Assembly (NCBI GenBank): GCA_963576725.1
Contig: OY755252.1
Coordinates: forward strand, 46,291,552-46,355,551
From: Azorinus chamasolen
Lineage: Eukaryota > Mollusca > Bivalvia > Cardiida > Solecurtidae
DNA: 64,000 nt
Direction: 5' to 3'
Below the pieces are notes generated by a model. The model searched no databases. It was not told the origin of the DNA and saw only the letters and a program-made list of their open reading frames with translations. The position numbers and the translations under genes are program-made. Positions 1 to 10,260 of the stretch are shown piece by piece (the first letter of the stretch is position 1; each line of letters begins with the position of its first letter).

Positions 1-300
1 TTTTCATGTTTAGGTAGCACTAGAGGAGACAATACATTTGTTGAAACAAGCATATCACACTGATAAGGAACCCTCTGATCTTAGTGTACACACGTTTGTC
101 TATGTCCGTTTTAAGGGACACTAATGGGTTAAACATTGATTTGTTTGTATTGGGTTGTATGTTGCTTTAACCATATTTCTTTCATGTCGGAACTCTCAGC
201 TAATTTCAGGTGGATGAATACTCCAGAGTTTCCACTTTGCATGAAGCGATGGCACAGAACAGTGCTACAGATAAAGGTGCATACCCAAATACTAAAATCT

Positions 301-409
301 TTATTTCTCCACCAAACCTTATACTTTGATACTTTGACCACTCTTTAGAATCGTCTCTTTGAGGCGAATCTAAAGAGTGTTCACTGTATAGGGTTTGTTG
401 GAGAAATAA
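301..409. repeat. Palindromic MITE-like repeat (family G)
   Basis: Imperfect inverted repeat. The outer arm ATTTCTCCACCAAACC near 303 is matched by GGTTTGTTGGAGAAAT near 391. The inner arm CACTCTTTAGA is matched by CTAAAGAGTG. Pieces of the same sequence recur near 26850, 50195 and 53570, so it is an interspersed family. No coding content. Confidence 0.6.
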
Positions 410-879
410 TGGAAATATTCTTGAATATAAACAAATTAACGTGTCATATCGGGAACTCTGGCAGAAACATACCCGGGTAGGGCCACTAACCTACCGCAGG
501 GCAGCTGGGAGGACATTTGTATTTGTTTTACAGTATTACATTCATGTTAATTGGTACTCTTTTAGACTTTTGTAGTTGCATTTATAGGCTTTAAATTACG
601 TAACGAAAACAATCTATTACATATGAGCCAGATTGATAAAACATACTACTTGATTGTATTTTAGTTTATCTATTAACATAAAAGGCAAAAGTCTTGCTGT
701 TTTAATGGAGATGATTCGGGCCAGTAGATGTTGTTATCTCATCACATGCATTTTGCAGTGATTTAAACTGACATTTGAACACTTTTTGAACCAATGATTC
801 TCGTTGGCCAATTTTGTGGCCGCTTTAAGTTTCAGAGTTTGATGATTTCCTACATTTACGTTATCTTCATTGTTCAGTG
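410..879. other. Intergenic, no feature recognised
   Basis: AT-rich sequence with stops in all frames. I see no gene, RNA or clear repeat. Confidence 0.5.
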
Positions 880-1130
880 TAGAACACGGATACACCAGAC
901 CTCGGTTTATACATGTAGTCTCGTCCGAAGGACTTGGTCCGGCGGGGGATCAGTACCAGGGGTCCCGGGTTCGATCCACCGCCGGACCAAGTCATTCGGA
1001 CGAGACTATAAACGGAGGTTTGATGTATCGCATCCGGGTTTCTCTGCATCCTCTCCCCTCTCTCAGGGGGCGTCCAATTAGCTCATAGTGAGCAGAAACG
1101 GACGTTGATCATCACAAACAAACAAACCTT
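880..1130 (+). mobile_element. SINE-like retroposon with long inverted repeat
   Basis: Contains a pol III B-box-like GGTTCGATCC at about 967-977 and ends in an (AAAC)n-like tail (ACAAACAAACAAACC). The arms GTCTCGTCCG...ACTTGGTCCGGCGG and CCGCCGGACCAAGT...CGGACGAGAC form a strong hairpin around the B box. The tail and B box suggest a tRNA-derived SINE. The hairpin could instead reflect two head-to-head copies. The left edge is uncertain. Confidence 0.5.
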
Positions 1131-1202
1131 CATTTGCAAAGTCAGTTACCGATTATGCTCTATCAGCAAACGGGCTATGTGTCTGATTATCTGATTGAGT
1201 TT

Positions 1203-1728
1203 CAGCGCAGTGTGACTGTCTCTCTCCATTTCTCTATCACTATATCTGTTTTCTCTGCCTCTTTATTTTTCTCTGTCTCTAATTTTCTGCCACTGTCTTT
1301 CCCCTCTCACTCCCTTTCCCTCTTTCTCCCTCTTTCGGTCTCTGTTTCTGATTTTGCCTCTGTCCATCTCTGTCCGTATGTCTGTTTCTCTCTGTCTGTC
1401 TGGTTATCTCTCTCGTTCTCTGCGTCTGTTTGTCTCTCTGTCTATATGTCTGTCTTCTTATTCTCTCCCTCTCATCTCCCAAATATCTCTCAACAAGACT
1501 CTGTCTGTATGTTTGTCTGTCTCTTTTTTCTGTCTGTATGTCTGTTCTTTTTTCCCTTTCGCCTCTCCCCTTCCCCCTTTATCTGTGTGTGTGTGTCTCT
1601 CTCTGTCCCTCTCTGTGCCTCTCTGTGTCTCTGTCTCTGTCTCTTTCTCTGTATGTATGTCTATCTCTCTCTGTCTGTCTGCCTGTCTGCCTCTCTCTCT
1701 CTCTCTCTTTCTCTCTCTTTCTAGATAA
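1203..1728. repeat. Pyrimidine-rich (TCTC/TGTC)n microsatellite
   Basis: More than 500 bp of CT-rich simple sequence with TCTG, TCTC and TTTC variants. The Ser/Leu-rich plus frames and Arg/Glu-rich minus frames through it are products of the repeat and are not genes. Confidence 0.9.
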
Positions 1729-2252
1729 CTGATTCGGACTAATCTGGTTCTACTGTATAAGCAAACATACTTTGTGTCTTGTTGGGCTTCAGCAATGTTA
1801 ATGCTCGCTACTATATACAAAGTGTTACAGTAATGCCAACTTCCGCGCAGGGATCATTGTTATGGTAGGGGAGGGAGATAACCACTGCGGGGAGTTTGTA
1901 GGTCTATATGCCACTCATACCTTGGTAAAAACTGTACTATCAAATCGTTATTGTTCGATAAATCAAACGGAACCGACCCTGATCATACGGTTCCTATATG
2001 AGTCGTCTGATAAGTGTTTTATCTGTTTAGAAAGATGTGAAAAGTGTTTATATGAGAAAGAGAATTAAGAACAATTTTTGATGTGATAACAATCTGTGAC
2101 AACGACTGTTTCTGCCTGTTAACTCTTCATATAAGAAAAAGTTGCGTCATGGATATATTTATTAGCTCAATGTTCACAATGGTATATGCACATAGGATGT
2201 TTTATCTTGGCAGAAATTTTATAATCAGATCTACATAATTCCAAAAGCAAAC
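1729..2252. other. Intergenic, no feature recognised
   Basis: Unique-looking AT-rich sequence. Nothing supportable as gene or RNA. Confidence 0.45.
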
Positions 2253-2345
2253 GGAAAAGAAAAACGCGCGTGCAATATTCTCACCGAGTAGAAAACGCGC
2301 GCGCAATATTTTCATCGAGAAAAAAACGCGCGCGCATGTTTTTCT
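2253..2345. repeat. CpG-rich short tandem repeat, ~31 bp x ~3
   Basis: About three units starting AAACGCGCG followed by TGCAATATT and a TCACCGAG-like segment. It is a conspicuous CpG island in AT-rich DNA. A related CpG-rich patch with GCAATATTCTCAC and GTGAGAATAATG (a small hairpin) lies at about 3640-3720. Confidence 0.6.
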
Positions 2346-4053
2346 TTTTTCTGCTTGGAAAAATGCGTTCGTGTGTTCGCTTGGGGCTGTAGGTACGAAC
2401 GCATTTTTTTTCATGTGAATATTCGGGTAAGATAATTTGTTTGATTGCTATTTTCTTTTAATATGCTACATACTTAGAAGGTTTCGGAATACGATCTTTA
2501 TTCTTCAAAGGTGTCTTAATGTTTTCCTTATTGGCTTTGATTAGCAACAGTTGTAATATAAACAATAGATCAACAAAACACATTCGAACACAATTAAACG
2601 AACAATGCATGTACATTTATATATAAAAAAAGTCTTTTAGCAACCGCAGAAACCCCAACTCACTCAAATGTAAACAAAATGCGCACATACATGTAGATTT
2701 ACGCAATGATAAAAACATGTGAAATCAAATTAACTATTGCTATTTTGTTATAAAAGTGCAACTATACTTAACTTGTGCTAGGTGAATGTTAATGATAGTA
2801 TAACTGTTGCGTTGTAACATGCTGACTTGTCCGTCTTGGATTGAAGCAATAACTTTAACCTTGAAAATTACATCATACCAACATTTTAATTCACCTTGTC
2901 CAACCGGTATCATATATAAATTGAACACAATTAGACTTATTTTCGGCTCCATAAGCCCTGTTAAACGCAGTTAGTAAACTACCGACACCATCGGGGATGT
3001 CAGATTACACACACCTACTGCAAGGAAAAAATGGCTAAATGATACTTATAATGACCAGCCAGTATCAGTTTCGTTGCCTGTGACGCCACAATATCACAGT
3101 GTATCGATGAAAGCATATTTGTGTTTGTATTCCTCTCATCAAGTCAACGATGCGACAAAATGACACAAAACAACAAGCTTTATTATCAACAAGTTATCAA
3201 TGTTTAATTTCATATCAAGTATACAAGGGAAGAAGGCGGTTGGAGTTGGGAAAAGGGAACTAAATGTTGTGTGGTTTACTTGCATTGTTATGATTATAAA
3301 TTATGTATATGTTGTTAACTATTTGTCTTGTTGTTCAATATTGAAATAAATCTATCTATCTATAACCTACTTTGCAATAACTAACCGTTGTGCAAAAACA
3401 TAACTAAGTTCAAGATTCTATTGCAACGTGAGTAGTTATTGCAAAACGGAGACCCACTTCAGTTTCTGCGCTAAATTACGACAAAAATCACAAACAAACA
3501 CAAATACATTACAATCTTGTGGTTTATTATTTTTCATTTTCCAAGCGCATGCAAGTTCCTTTCAGTATAAGTAGAAGATGAGTTTGATCTAGTAAGAAAA
3601 TTGTGTTCCGATGCTAGGTCCTACCATGTGGTCCGAAGGCAATATTCTCACTTTTGTGAGAATAATGTGCGCCCGTTTTTCGCACGGTGAGAAGAATGCG
3701 TTTGCAAAAAGTTTGAGGCTCATCAGAGCACACCCTGTTCAGAAGACTTCAACGGGAATAATCTGATCAAAGTCTACACGTTTTGCAAAAGTAGGAAGAA
3801 AATAGTTGATAATATAATACCATTTATTTGCTGTGAAGTTTAAGATAGAAATTGATAATATTGAACACAACACCTTTCAAAGCCAACGGAAACCCATTAC
3901 CAATCCATATAGATATGTACATACAATGTGTCCGCCCCCACTTTACGAAATTATTTTCACCGTGCCGCATTTAGTTAATATACTGTATTGGCTTTAAAAT
4001 TAGTCTTCTTTCCGCTTTCCCGACAAACAGTTTATCACCAACCCTCAGACTGT
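2346..4053. other. Intergenic, mostly featureless
   Basis: AT-rich DNA without a credible ORF. The one visible structure is the CpG-rich patch and hairpin at about 3640-3720. A run of TCTATCTATC near 3350 is a minor simple repeat. Confidence 0.45.
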
Positions 4054-4305
4054 TTAACACTATACCCAATAAATACGCCTTTCTATGCCTTCTCTTTGGA
4101 AACAGAGAAGACCCATATCAACGACCACTGTAGGAGCTGTCTGTTCAGCTTCTACTCTGTTTGCTTGTTATATGATATGGATATCATTATAAAATTTCTA
4201 CTTGACCAAACACATCCCGTGTCCATGTGCTTATAACAATTATTTGAATTCATAGTCATGACGTTATTATTCCTTACATGGATATTCATAGCGTAAATGG
4301 TTTAA
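4054..4305 (+). mobile_element. TTAA-bounded palindromic MITE (family B)
   Basis: Bounded by TTAA at 4054 and 4302. The core carries the family signature: CAGAGAAGACCCA, a central GTAGGAGCTGTCTG and TTCTACTCTGTTTGC, followed by an ATATTCAT-rich right half. Termini and TTAA target fit piggyBac-like non-autonomous elements (inference). Non-coding. Confidence 0.55.
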
Positions 4306-4690
4306 TACGAGCCTGGTGTGGAGGAAAAGGGGGGTGTTAAAGAAGAAAACAGAAAATAGTTCCAAACAACACGAGGAAAAGCACTAATACACAGCACGTA
4401 CAGAACGACCAATCTATCCTGTTTATTCAGACTGAAAGCTAAAAACAAGGGTACATTTTTCTTCCTTCAACCATAACACTTCCGTTTAGCGTTGTGGTAT
4501 TCTACATAGTTCATGCTTGTGTTTTGACTAGGTGTTAGATTGGTATACATTTTTCTTTTATCTTAATCGGTATCGAGGATACAGTAAAAACTCAATACAT
4601 GTACTCCAAAATTTTAATAATGAAGATTTGATACATTTATAGACAAGTGACTTCTTGATGCAGAGTTTTCTGCATGACGTTCATCCAGTA

Positions 4691-4919
4691 TTAACCCAAT
4701 ACCTCATTGCCTATTTTTAGATACAACCTCTATGAATAAATTTACCGAAAAGGAGCATTAACTAGAGCAAAGGAACATTTTGGAATTGTGTAGTTTGAAA
4801 CCATTGTGATAAATAGAGCATTTGCTCCTATAGGAGCAAATGCTCTATTTATTACATAGGTTTCACAAAGTGCCTTTTACAGAGCCGTCAAAAGTCGTCA
4901 ATATCAGGGAATGGGTTAA
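4691..4919 (+). mobile_element. TTAA-bounded palindromic MITE (family A)
   Basis: TTAACCCA at the left and TGGGTTAA at the right. The centre is a near-perfect hairpin, AAATAGAGCATTTGCTCC facing GGAGCAAATGCTCTATTT around TATA. Other copies are at 10775, 22229, 23526 and 60026. Non-coding. Confidence 0.65.
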
Positions 4920-5191
4920 GATGCCACCTGTCTAAAATATCAATAATTTAGTTGCTACTGATCCTAAATAACATTAACGATACGTTTTTTGAGATTTCGG
5001 ATTAAGGATAAATACCATCAATGCCATGCCAAGTGTTGCATTGTCCTACCATATTTAACTGAGACTTATCAATTTCCGTTACCGTTTCCGGCTATACTCA
5101 GATAAATTCGATTGTTTAGATAGCGCCTACATGTATAAACCAATACCATATATACCAATGCGGGTATGCGTTGAGACTAATTCGGCCTAAA

Positions 5192-5262
5192 GTGTGGCGC
5201 AGTGCCAAGATATTCGCTTGTCATACAAGCGGTCGCAAGTTCGAATATGATTTAAGTCATTT
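5192..5262 (+). other. tRNA-like fragment (SINE head or tRNA pseudogene)
   Basis: A-box-like TGGCGCAGTGCC, an anticodon-arm-like CGCTTGTCATACAAGCG and a B-box-like AGTTCGAAT at tRNA spacing. The acceptor arm does not pair convincingly, so I call it tRNA-derived and not functional. Confidence 0.4.
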
Positions 5263-5506
5263 GATTTTTATTTATTCGTACTTGATTTTCAAGAATATGT
5301 TGTTATATATCAGATACGTCATTATATACGCATACTTATTTTGAAGTACATGTAAGTTTTTTTTATATATTTATGCAACTATAGCTGGCTTCACAAGCGG
5401 AAGTTTCCAGTTGTCTCCTGTCCTCCTACGCGTGTGTATTGCTTAAGGAGGGCTTGTCTGCGACCAGGATGGTTGATATCCTACCCCAGTACCGTCCAAG
5501 AGATTC

Positions 5507-5734
5507 CTTATCCCTTTCTCTTATATAATTGCATTTTGACGCATCTGCAAACAGAGTAGACCCAGATCAGGTCTGCTCTGTTTCCTTATGACGTAATATA
5601 TATCTGATCCTACAGCTTCTACCTGAGCCAATATGTCTTGTGTTCATTTGCCATTACATTGTATAAATAATAATTCTATTAATATTCATGATGTCATTAT
5701 TTCCTATATGAATATTCATCAGGGAAAGGGTTAA
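5507..5734 (+). mobile_element. TTAA-bounded palindromic MITE (family B)
   Basis: The left end CTTATCCCTTTCTC is a degraded TTAA. The right end is GGGAAAGGGTTAA at 5722-5734. The core has ACAGAGTAGACCCAGATCAG and GTCTGCTCTGTTTCC. Same right-half ATATTCATGATGTCATTATT as other copies. Confidence 0.6.
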
Positions 5735-6099
5735 AGTTGGTAGGGTACGCTGCTGGATTGTAAATGCCTTTATCTTGTTTCTAATGACAATTTTATCACA
5801 TGCGTCAATAGGTCTGTAGGGCCGTTTCGAGTGACGTTGTTGCGATGAGAGTTTATTCGTTCCCGGGAGTGAGTTCTTTCCGCACCCTAAAACGGTTGGT
5901 CTGTTCACTCCGGTTGCCATGACTGTACGTTCTAAAAACGCCCCTTTACTCCCTCGAACTTTAGCAAAATAACTTGCCACTGTAGCGATGACTTTCTTTC
6001 CGTATTTTTCTATGGAAAGTAGGGTGCTTATGTTTCATGAAAAAAACATGCTTAAAACAGGAAAAATATAATGTACTCTCTTGTTGAAGAAAACAATCT

Positions 6100-6160
6100 C
6101 CCCGAGGCGAGGCTCGAGCCTTGAACCTTTACCCTTTGTCCACTGGGCCATCACAGGGAC
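6100..6160 (-). other. tRNA-like fragment, minus strand
   Basis: On the minus strand there is an A-box-like TGGCCCAGTGGAC and, after a shortened middle, GGCTCGAGCCTCG resembling a T-arm. The anticodon region is missing, so this is a tRNA-derived relic. Confidence 0.3.
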
Positions 6161-7117
6161 TCAACAAAGTTACATGCCGTCAATAATCGATAATGTTCGA
6201 ACGTTGTTCATCTTTCTATAGAGTTACGTATGCCCGGAGTCTGAGTTTAATTTTTTAAAGCAATACGAATGCATATTTATGCTATTTATAAGCACACTAG
6301 TGTTGTTTGTGCAGTGTGGCGGCGGTGAAACGTTTCCACGTACATCCAATCAATATTGTTTTCTTCCTCTTGCAGGAATTGCTCTACATTCAATGTGTTT
6401 CCTCATACCTTTACACCGTACTTTGCACTTCATGGTGGCTTCCGTACTCACCGACATATTGTGTGACTATTTTAATTTCCCTTTTAAGATTTGTGCCCTT
6501 TGCGTTTTCTCTAGTGTGACTTTACCTTATTTGTGTTTCTTCTTACTTTTTACCCATTCAATGTTTCACTATTCAATGTTTCATTCATATTCTTAGTCTT
6601 CTTTATTTTTGTCATAACCTCTGGTATGTTTTTTTATTATTTTACATCACTTTTCGTTACATACGTATGTCGCTTTTTACAGAAGGGTGCTACAATTACT
6701 ACACAAAATATGAATAGTCTCCCTAAACTCAAAATTAATAACTTAAACTTACACTCTGTGTCTTCCGTTCAGATTCCTCATAACCTGGCTAATTTCCAAT
6801 CACTACAGCCGTCAGTTTGTATTAAACCTCTAAAATTGTCTTCTGCTTCATCTTTTCATGTTCCCTCTTCGGCTATTAGTAACATTTTGCATAATGGACC
6901 TAAAATCGTTTTGTCTCCTTTAAAGCAATCTATCATTCGTTATAGTAAAGTCCATCTAAATTCACATTATTTGAACAAAAGACATAGGGTGTATCCAATA
7001 ATTACTAAGTGCAATAGTAAGAGGTGTATGTGTTGCAATTTCATTTCTACTAGATCAACAATTAAATCTCTTGTTAATGGTAGAGTGTTTAGTGTGAAGA
7101 TTAATTCTGATTTAGAC

Positions 7118-7120
7118 TGA
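7118..7120 (+). other. In-frame UGA, candidate selenocysteine codon 1
   Basis: Sits in D-L-D-[UGA]-N-S-S-N-I-I-Y. PLE endonucleases usually have Cys here, a few residues before the GIY-like strand. The frame continues open on both sides. Confidence 0.65.
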
Positions 7121-7150
7121 AACTCATCTAATATTATATATGTTCTTACA

Positions 7151-7153
7151 TGA
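7151..7153 (+). other. In-frame UGA, candidate selenocysteine codon 2
   Basis: Sits in Y-V-L-T-[UGA]-N-A-P-R-C-G-I-Q-Y-V-G. This is the first Cys of what I take to be the CCHH metal-binding motif of PLE GIY-YIG domains. The second Cys and the His residues (HFRHTGH) remain. Confidence 0.65.
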
Positions 7154-8015
7154 AATGCGCCACGTTGTGGCATTCAATATGTAGGTCAGACAGGACGTTC
7201 TTTAAAAACTAGGTTTCGTGAACACAGTTACCATTGCCGGATCAAAAAAGTACGCAATTTTCTTTACCAGCATTTTCGTCATACAGGACATTCTTTCAAA
7301 TATGTTTCGGTTCAACCAGTAGAACAAATTTATTATGATTCTAAAACTACTGGTAGTTTAAAATCTAAAGCTCGTTTTATCACAGAGCTAGACTGGATAA
7401 AGAAATTACAAACACCTTTTCCTTTAGGCCTTAATGATAACATTTTCCAAAGCGGCAACATTTCTAAAGATCCAAGTATCGATATTTTCTCTATATTTTC
7501 TATTCGAAAACGTAAAAGTAGATCACATGGCAGACGTAAAAATGGTAATATTAAGCGTATATTACGTCGTAATATGTCTATTCATGATTTACATACTATT
7601 CTAAAACAAACTGGTAAACATTCTATGTTATCTTGTTTATCGTCTTTACCCTTTTCCTGTCTTAAGTCAATAGACGAAGAGGCTGATAAAATCTATATGC
7701 GTACAGATCCGTTAATTAATACTGCCTCACTTATACAAAGTTACACACAGCATGTTCTTCGTCCACGTATTGATAAAGAATCTGAACATAAAAGACATTT
7801 TCTGAAACTTCAGTTCCTAAATAAAGGTATCGATTTTATTGAATATTCAAAGTATATTTCGTGATAAGAATGTAATCGATGCTATTCCCAAATATTTCAT
7901 CAACTCTGAATCACCTATCATCTGTTATAAATATAATAAACCTATTAGAAATGTTATTTTTAACTACAATAAAATTGTCTCTGACTTAAATATTGATGTT
8001 AATACCCCTATTTCT

Positions 8016-8018
8016 TGA
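8016..8018 (+). other. In-frame UGA, candidate selenocysteine codon 3
   Basis: Sits in T-P-I-S-[UGA]-D-C-S-I-S, followed by KPVGHVITG. The UGA occupies the first position of the C-x-C motif that characterises the linker of N-terminal-EN PLEs. Confidence 0.65.
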
Positions 8019-8429
8019 GATTGTAGCATTTCTAGCTTTTGCTATAAACCAGTTGGTCATGTCATTACTGGTAATTTTGATATCATTAAGGATAAACGTC
8101 TCAGGACCCTCCTAAGTAAAGGACCTAAATATAGATTACCTTCCCTTATTGATTTTGACGCTTGTCGAACTCATATTGCGGAAGCTATTCAAGAATTCTG
8201 CATCAAATGGTGTCGACGATAACATGCTGATGTTAATGCCCTTTCGGATTGGAAGAAATGTATTTTCGATATTATTGATACGCGAATAACTTTTTACAAA
8301 TCAAATTACCATCTTTTACCACCTCGACCTAGAGTTACATTTCGCTACTTGAAGAAAAACATTTCTAATTTTCATTCAGATTATGTTCTTGTTCCTGCTG
8401 ACAAGGCATCAAACAATGTAATCATTATT

Positions 8430-8432
8430 TGA
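8430..8432 (+). other. In-frame UGA, candidate selenocysteine codon 4
   Basis: Sits in DKASNNVIII-[UGA]-RLYYVDVLKKEL at the start of the RT domain. Relatives read Cys at this place (NNVVVVC-type). The downstream frame runs open to 9902. Confidence 0.65.
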
Positions 8433-9897
8433 AGATTGTATTATGTTGATGTTTTAAAGAAGGAGCTAACTGATTCAAAAACTTATATAACAGTTCAAAC
8501 ACCTGAAAAAGATATAGTCTCGGAACATGTAAAAATGTGCAATAATTTTAAGTCTGGTCCTAACATAAAACAACATAAACTTTCTACTTTGTACTGGATT
8601 CTGAAACTACATAAAAACCCTTATAAGTCGCGTTTTATTGCCAACTCTAGCTGTTGTACCACTACTAAATTATCTATACTTTTGACGTCCTGTCTTACTA
8701 CGATCAAAGAACATGTTAAACGCTACTGTGATAAAATATATGAAAATTCTGGTATTAATGTTTTTTGGTCCATAAAAAATTCAAATGATGTTTTAACAAA
8801 ACTTGAAAATGAACAGTATAACATTTCTTTACTGAGCTCTTATGATTTCTCTACACTCTATACTACTCTACCTCACCATCTTATAAAGGATAAACTTATT
8901 AAATTAATAGAAAAAACCTTTGCCAGAGAAAACAAAATGTTCATTGCTTGTAATGTTCAACGTTCATTCTTTTCGAATTCAGAAGTTGAACATTACACAA
9001 TGTGGACTTGCCTTGATGTTTGTAGATCTCTTACCTTTCTTTTAGATAATATATTTGTGCGTTATGGGGATACCATATATCGTCAAGTTGTTGGTATACC
9101 CATGGGTACAAATTGTGCCCCTCTTGTTGCAGATTTGTTTTTGTATTGCTACGAGAGGGATTTTATGCTTAGCTTAAAACCTGATACACAGACCGATATT
9201 GTTAATGCTTTTAATAAAATTTCAAGGTATTTAGACGATATTTTGAATTTAGATAATCCTTATTTTGATACTATGGTTTCTTCAATCTACCCAAAAGAAC
9301 TGTCTTTAAACAAAGCGAATCAATCTGACATTAATGCTTCATTTTTAGATTTGAATCTTTCAATTACAAATGATAAAGTTTCGTCCAAAGTATACGATAA
9401 AAGAGAAGATTTTAATTTTAAAATTGTTAATTATCCTTTTCTAGATGGGGATGTGCCACGTTCTACATCTTATGGGGTTTATATTTCTCAACTTTTTAGA
9501 TTTGCCCGAGCCTGTTCTTTGCTTGAAGATTTTAACAGACGTAATTTAGTTATAACTGATAAACTTCTTAAGCAAGGTTACAGATATCACAAACTTCGGA
9601 AAACCTTTTCTAAATTTTATTATCGAAATTTACCTCTCATTAGTAAATATAATTGCAATCTACGGACGTTACTGCGACAAGGCATTTCTCAACCAGAATT
9701 TTATGGGGATGTTATCTACAAACTTAGGAAAATTCGGGGTCATATCCATTTTCATGATTTGTTTATAAAACGCATTAAAACTTTTAAAAAGAAAGGTTAT
9801 GATCCTATTATATTGCAACACATTGCATGTTTGGTTATCGACCCTTTTACAGTCGGTAGCTACGCTTCCCTCTTTGCTTGCGCGATGACAGGCCGAG

Positions 9898-9950
9898 GGT
9901 AGTACTCTATGATGGTATACTCTTAAACTTGGATACAGGAGGAGCTTACC
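9898..9950 (+). promoter_or_regulatory. Candidate SECIS-like fold beginning at the stop codon
   Basis: By hand, GGTAG-TA-CTCT (9898-9908) pairs with GGAG-C-TTACC (9941-9950). Inside it lie ATGA (9909-9912) and GGA (9938-9940), positioned to form the tandem G.A core of a SECIS. Next comes an imperfect stem (GTAT 9915-9918 with ATAC 9933-9936) and an apical AAA (9925-9927). Spacing matches eukaryotic SECIS elements, but the upper stem is weak and the structure overlaps the TAG stop. Confidence 0.35.
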
Positions 9951-10159
9951 AGACTCATGTATTACTTTTTCCCTGTCGTGCCCTTAACGGCTTACCTGCA
10001 GGTGCTCTGACTTCAGCAAAGTCATTGAGTACATATTTGACGGATTGTCACAGTTATTATGCTATGTTTTACATGTTGTCCTGTGTTCACCGTCGTCTAT
10101 GTTGTGGGTAAGTCCAGCGGGGATAATTTTATTTACAATATTTGTAAAGCTAGGGTGAC

Positions 10160-10260
10160 TTTGAGAGAAGTGTGAGGTTAGGACGTCCGTAAACCGGTTT
10201 AAACCCCCAGTGGTGTTTTTGCTACTGACCGTGCCAAGGCGGTACTCTCTTTGTCACCCT
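10160..10260 (+). repeat. Shared 3' module of the PLE family
   Basis: The stretch from GTGTGAGGTTAGG through AAACCGGTTTAAACCCCCAG and CTGACCGTGCCAAGGCGG is closely matched on the minus strand at about 31490-31570 and 49150-49235. In those copies a CAGTGACnnnnGTCACTG hairpin sits at its centre; here it is degraded. Confidence 0.7.

Larger units (their letters stand above)
6710..9902 (+). pseudogene. Naiad PLE polyprotein: GIY-YIG endonuclease + RT, four in-frame UGA
   Basis: Reading starts best at ATG 6710 (MNSLPKL...). The ORF upstream of it is hydrophobic leader. A basic Cys-rich segment (CNSKRCMCC, about 7010-7040) precedes the GIY-YIG domain: IIYVLT, then QYVGQTGRSLKTRF with the catalytic Arg, HFRHTGH, and a downstream ELDW that can supply the catalytic Glu. 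A linker and RT follow: YDFSTLYT (motif A, about 8841), GIPMGTNCAP (motif B), RYLDDIL (motif C), ending CAMTGRG-stop as in relatives. The frame is interrupted by four TGA codons at conserved Cys positions, a +1 shift at about 7847-7850 (frame 2 to frame 3) and a TAA at 8220-8222. Replication chemistry is target-primed reverse transcription (family knowledge). This copy looks inactive, but the pattern of TGAs suggests its recent ancestor made a selenoprotein. Confidence 0.8.

Noticed and set aside
1134..1820. Ser/Leu-rich and Arg/Glu-rich ORFs
   Set aside because: They are translations of a CT-rich microsatellite, open in several frames on both strands.
5654..5980. 108-residue minus-strand ORF
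   Set aside because: Its C-terminal part lies in a family B MITE and the rest has no recognisable motif.
6279..6709. Hydrophobic ORFs before the PLE
   Set aside because: Pyrimidine-rich leader. The homologous PLE protein starts best at ATG 6710.
10002..10032. Hairpin GTGCTCTGACTT / AAGTCATTGAGTAC as SECIS
   Set aside because: A good stem, but it lacks the AUGA...GA core and apical AA at the right spacing.
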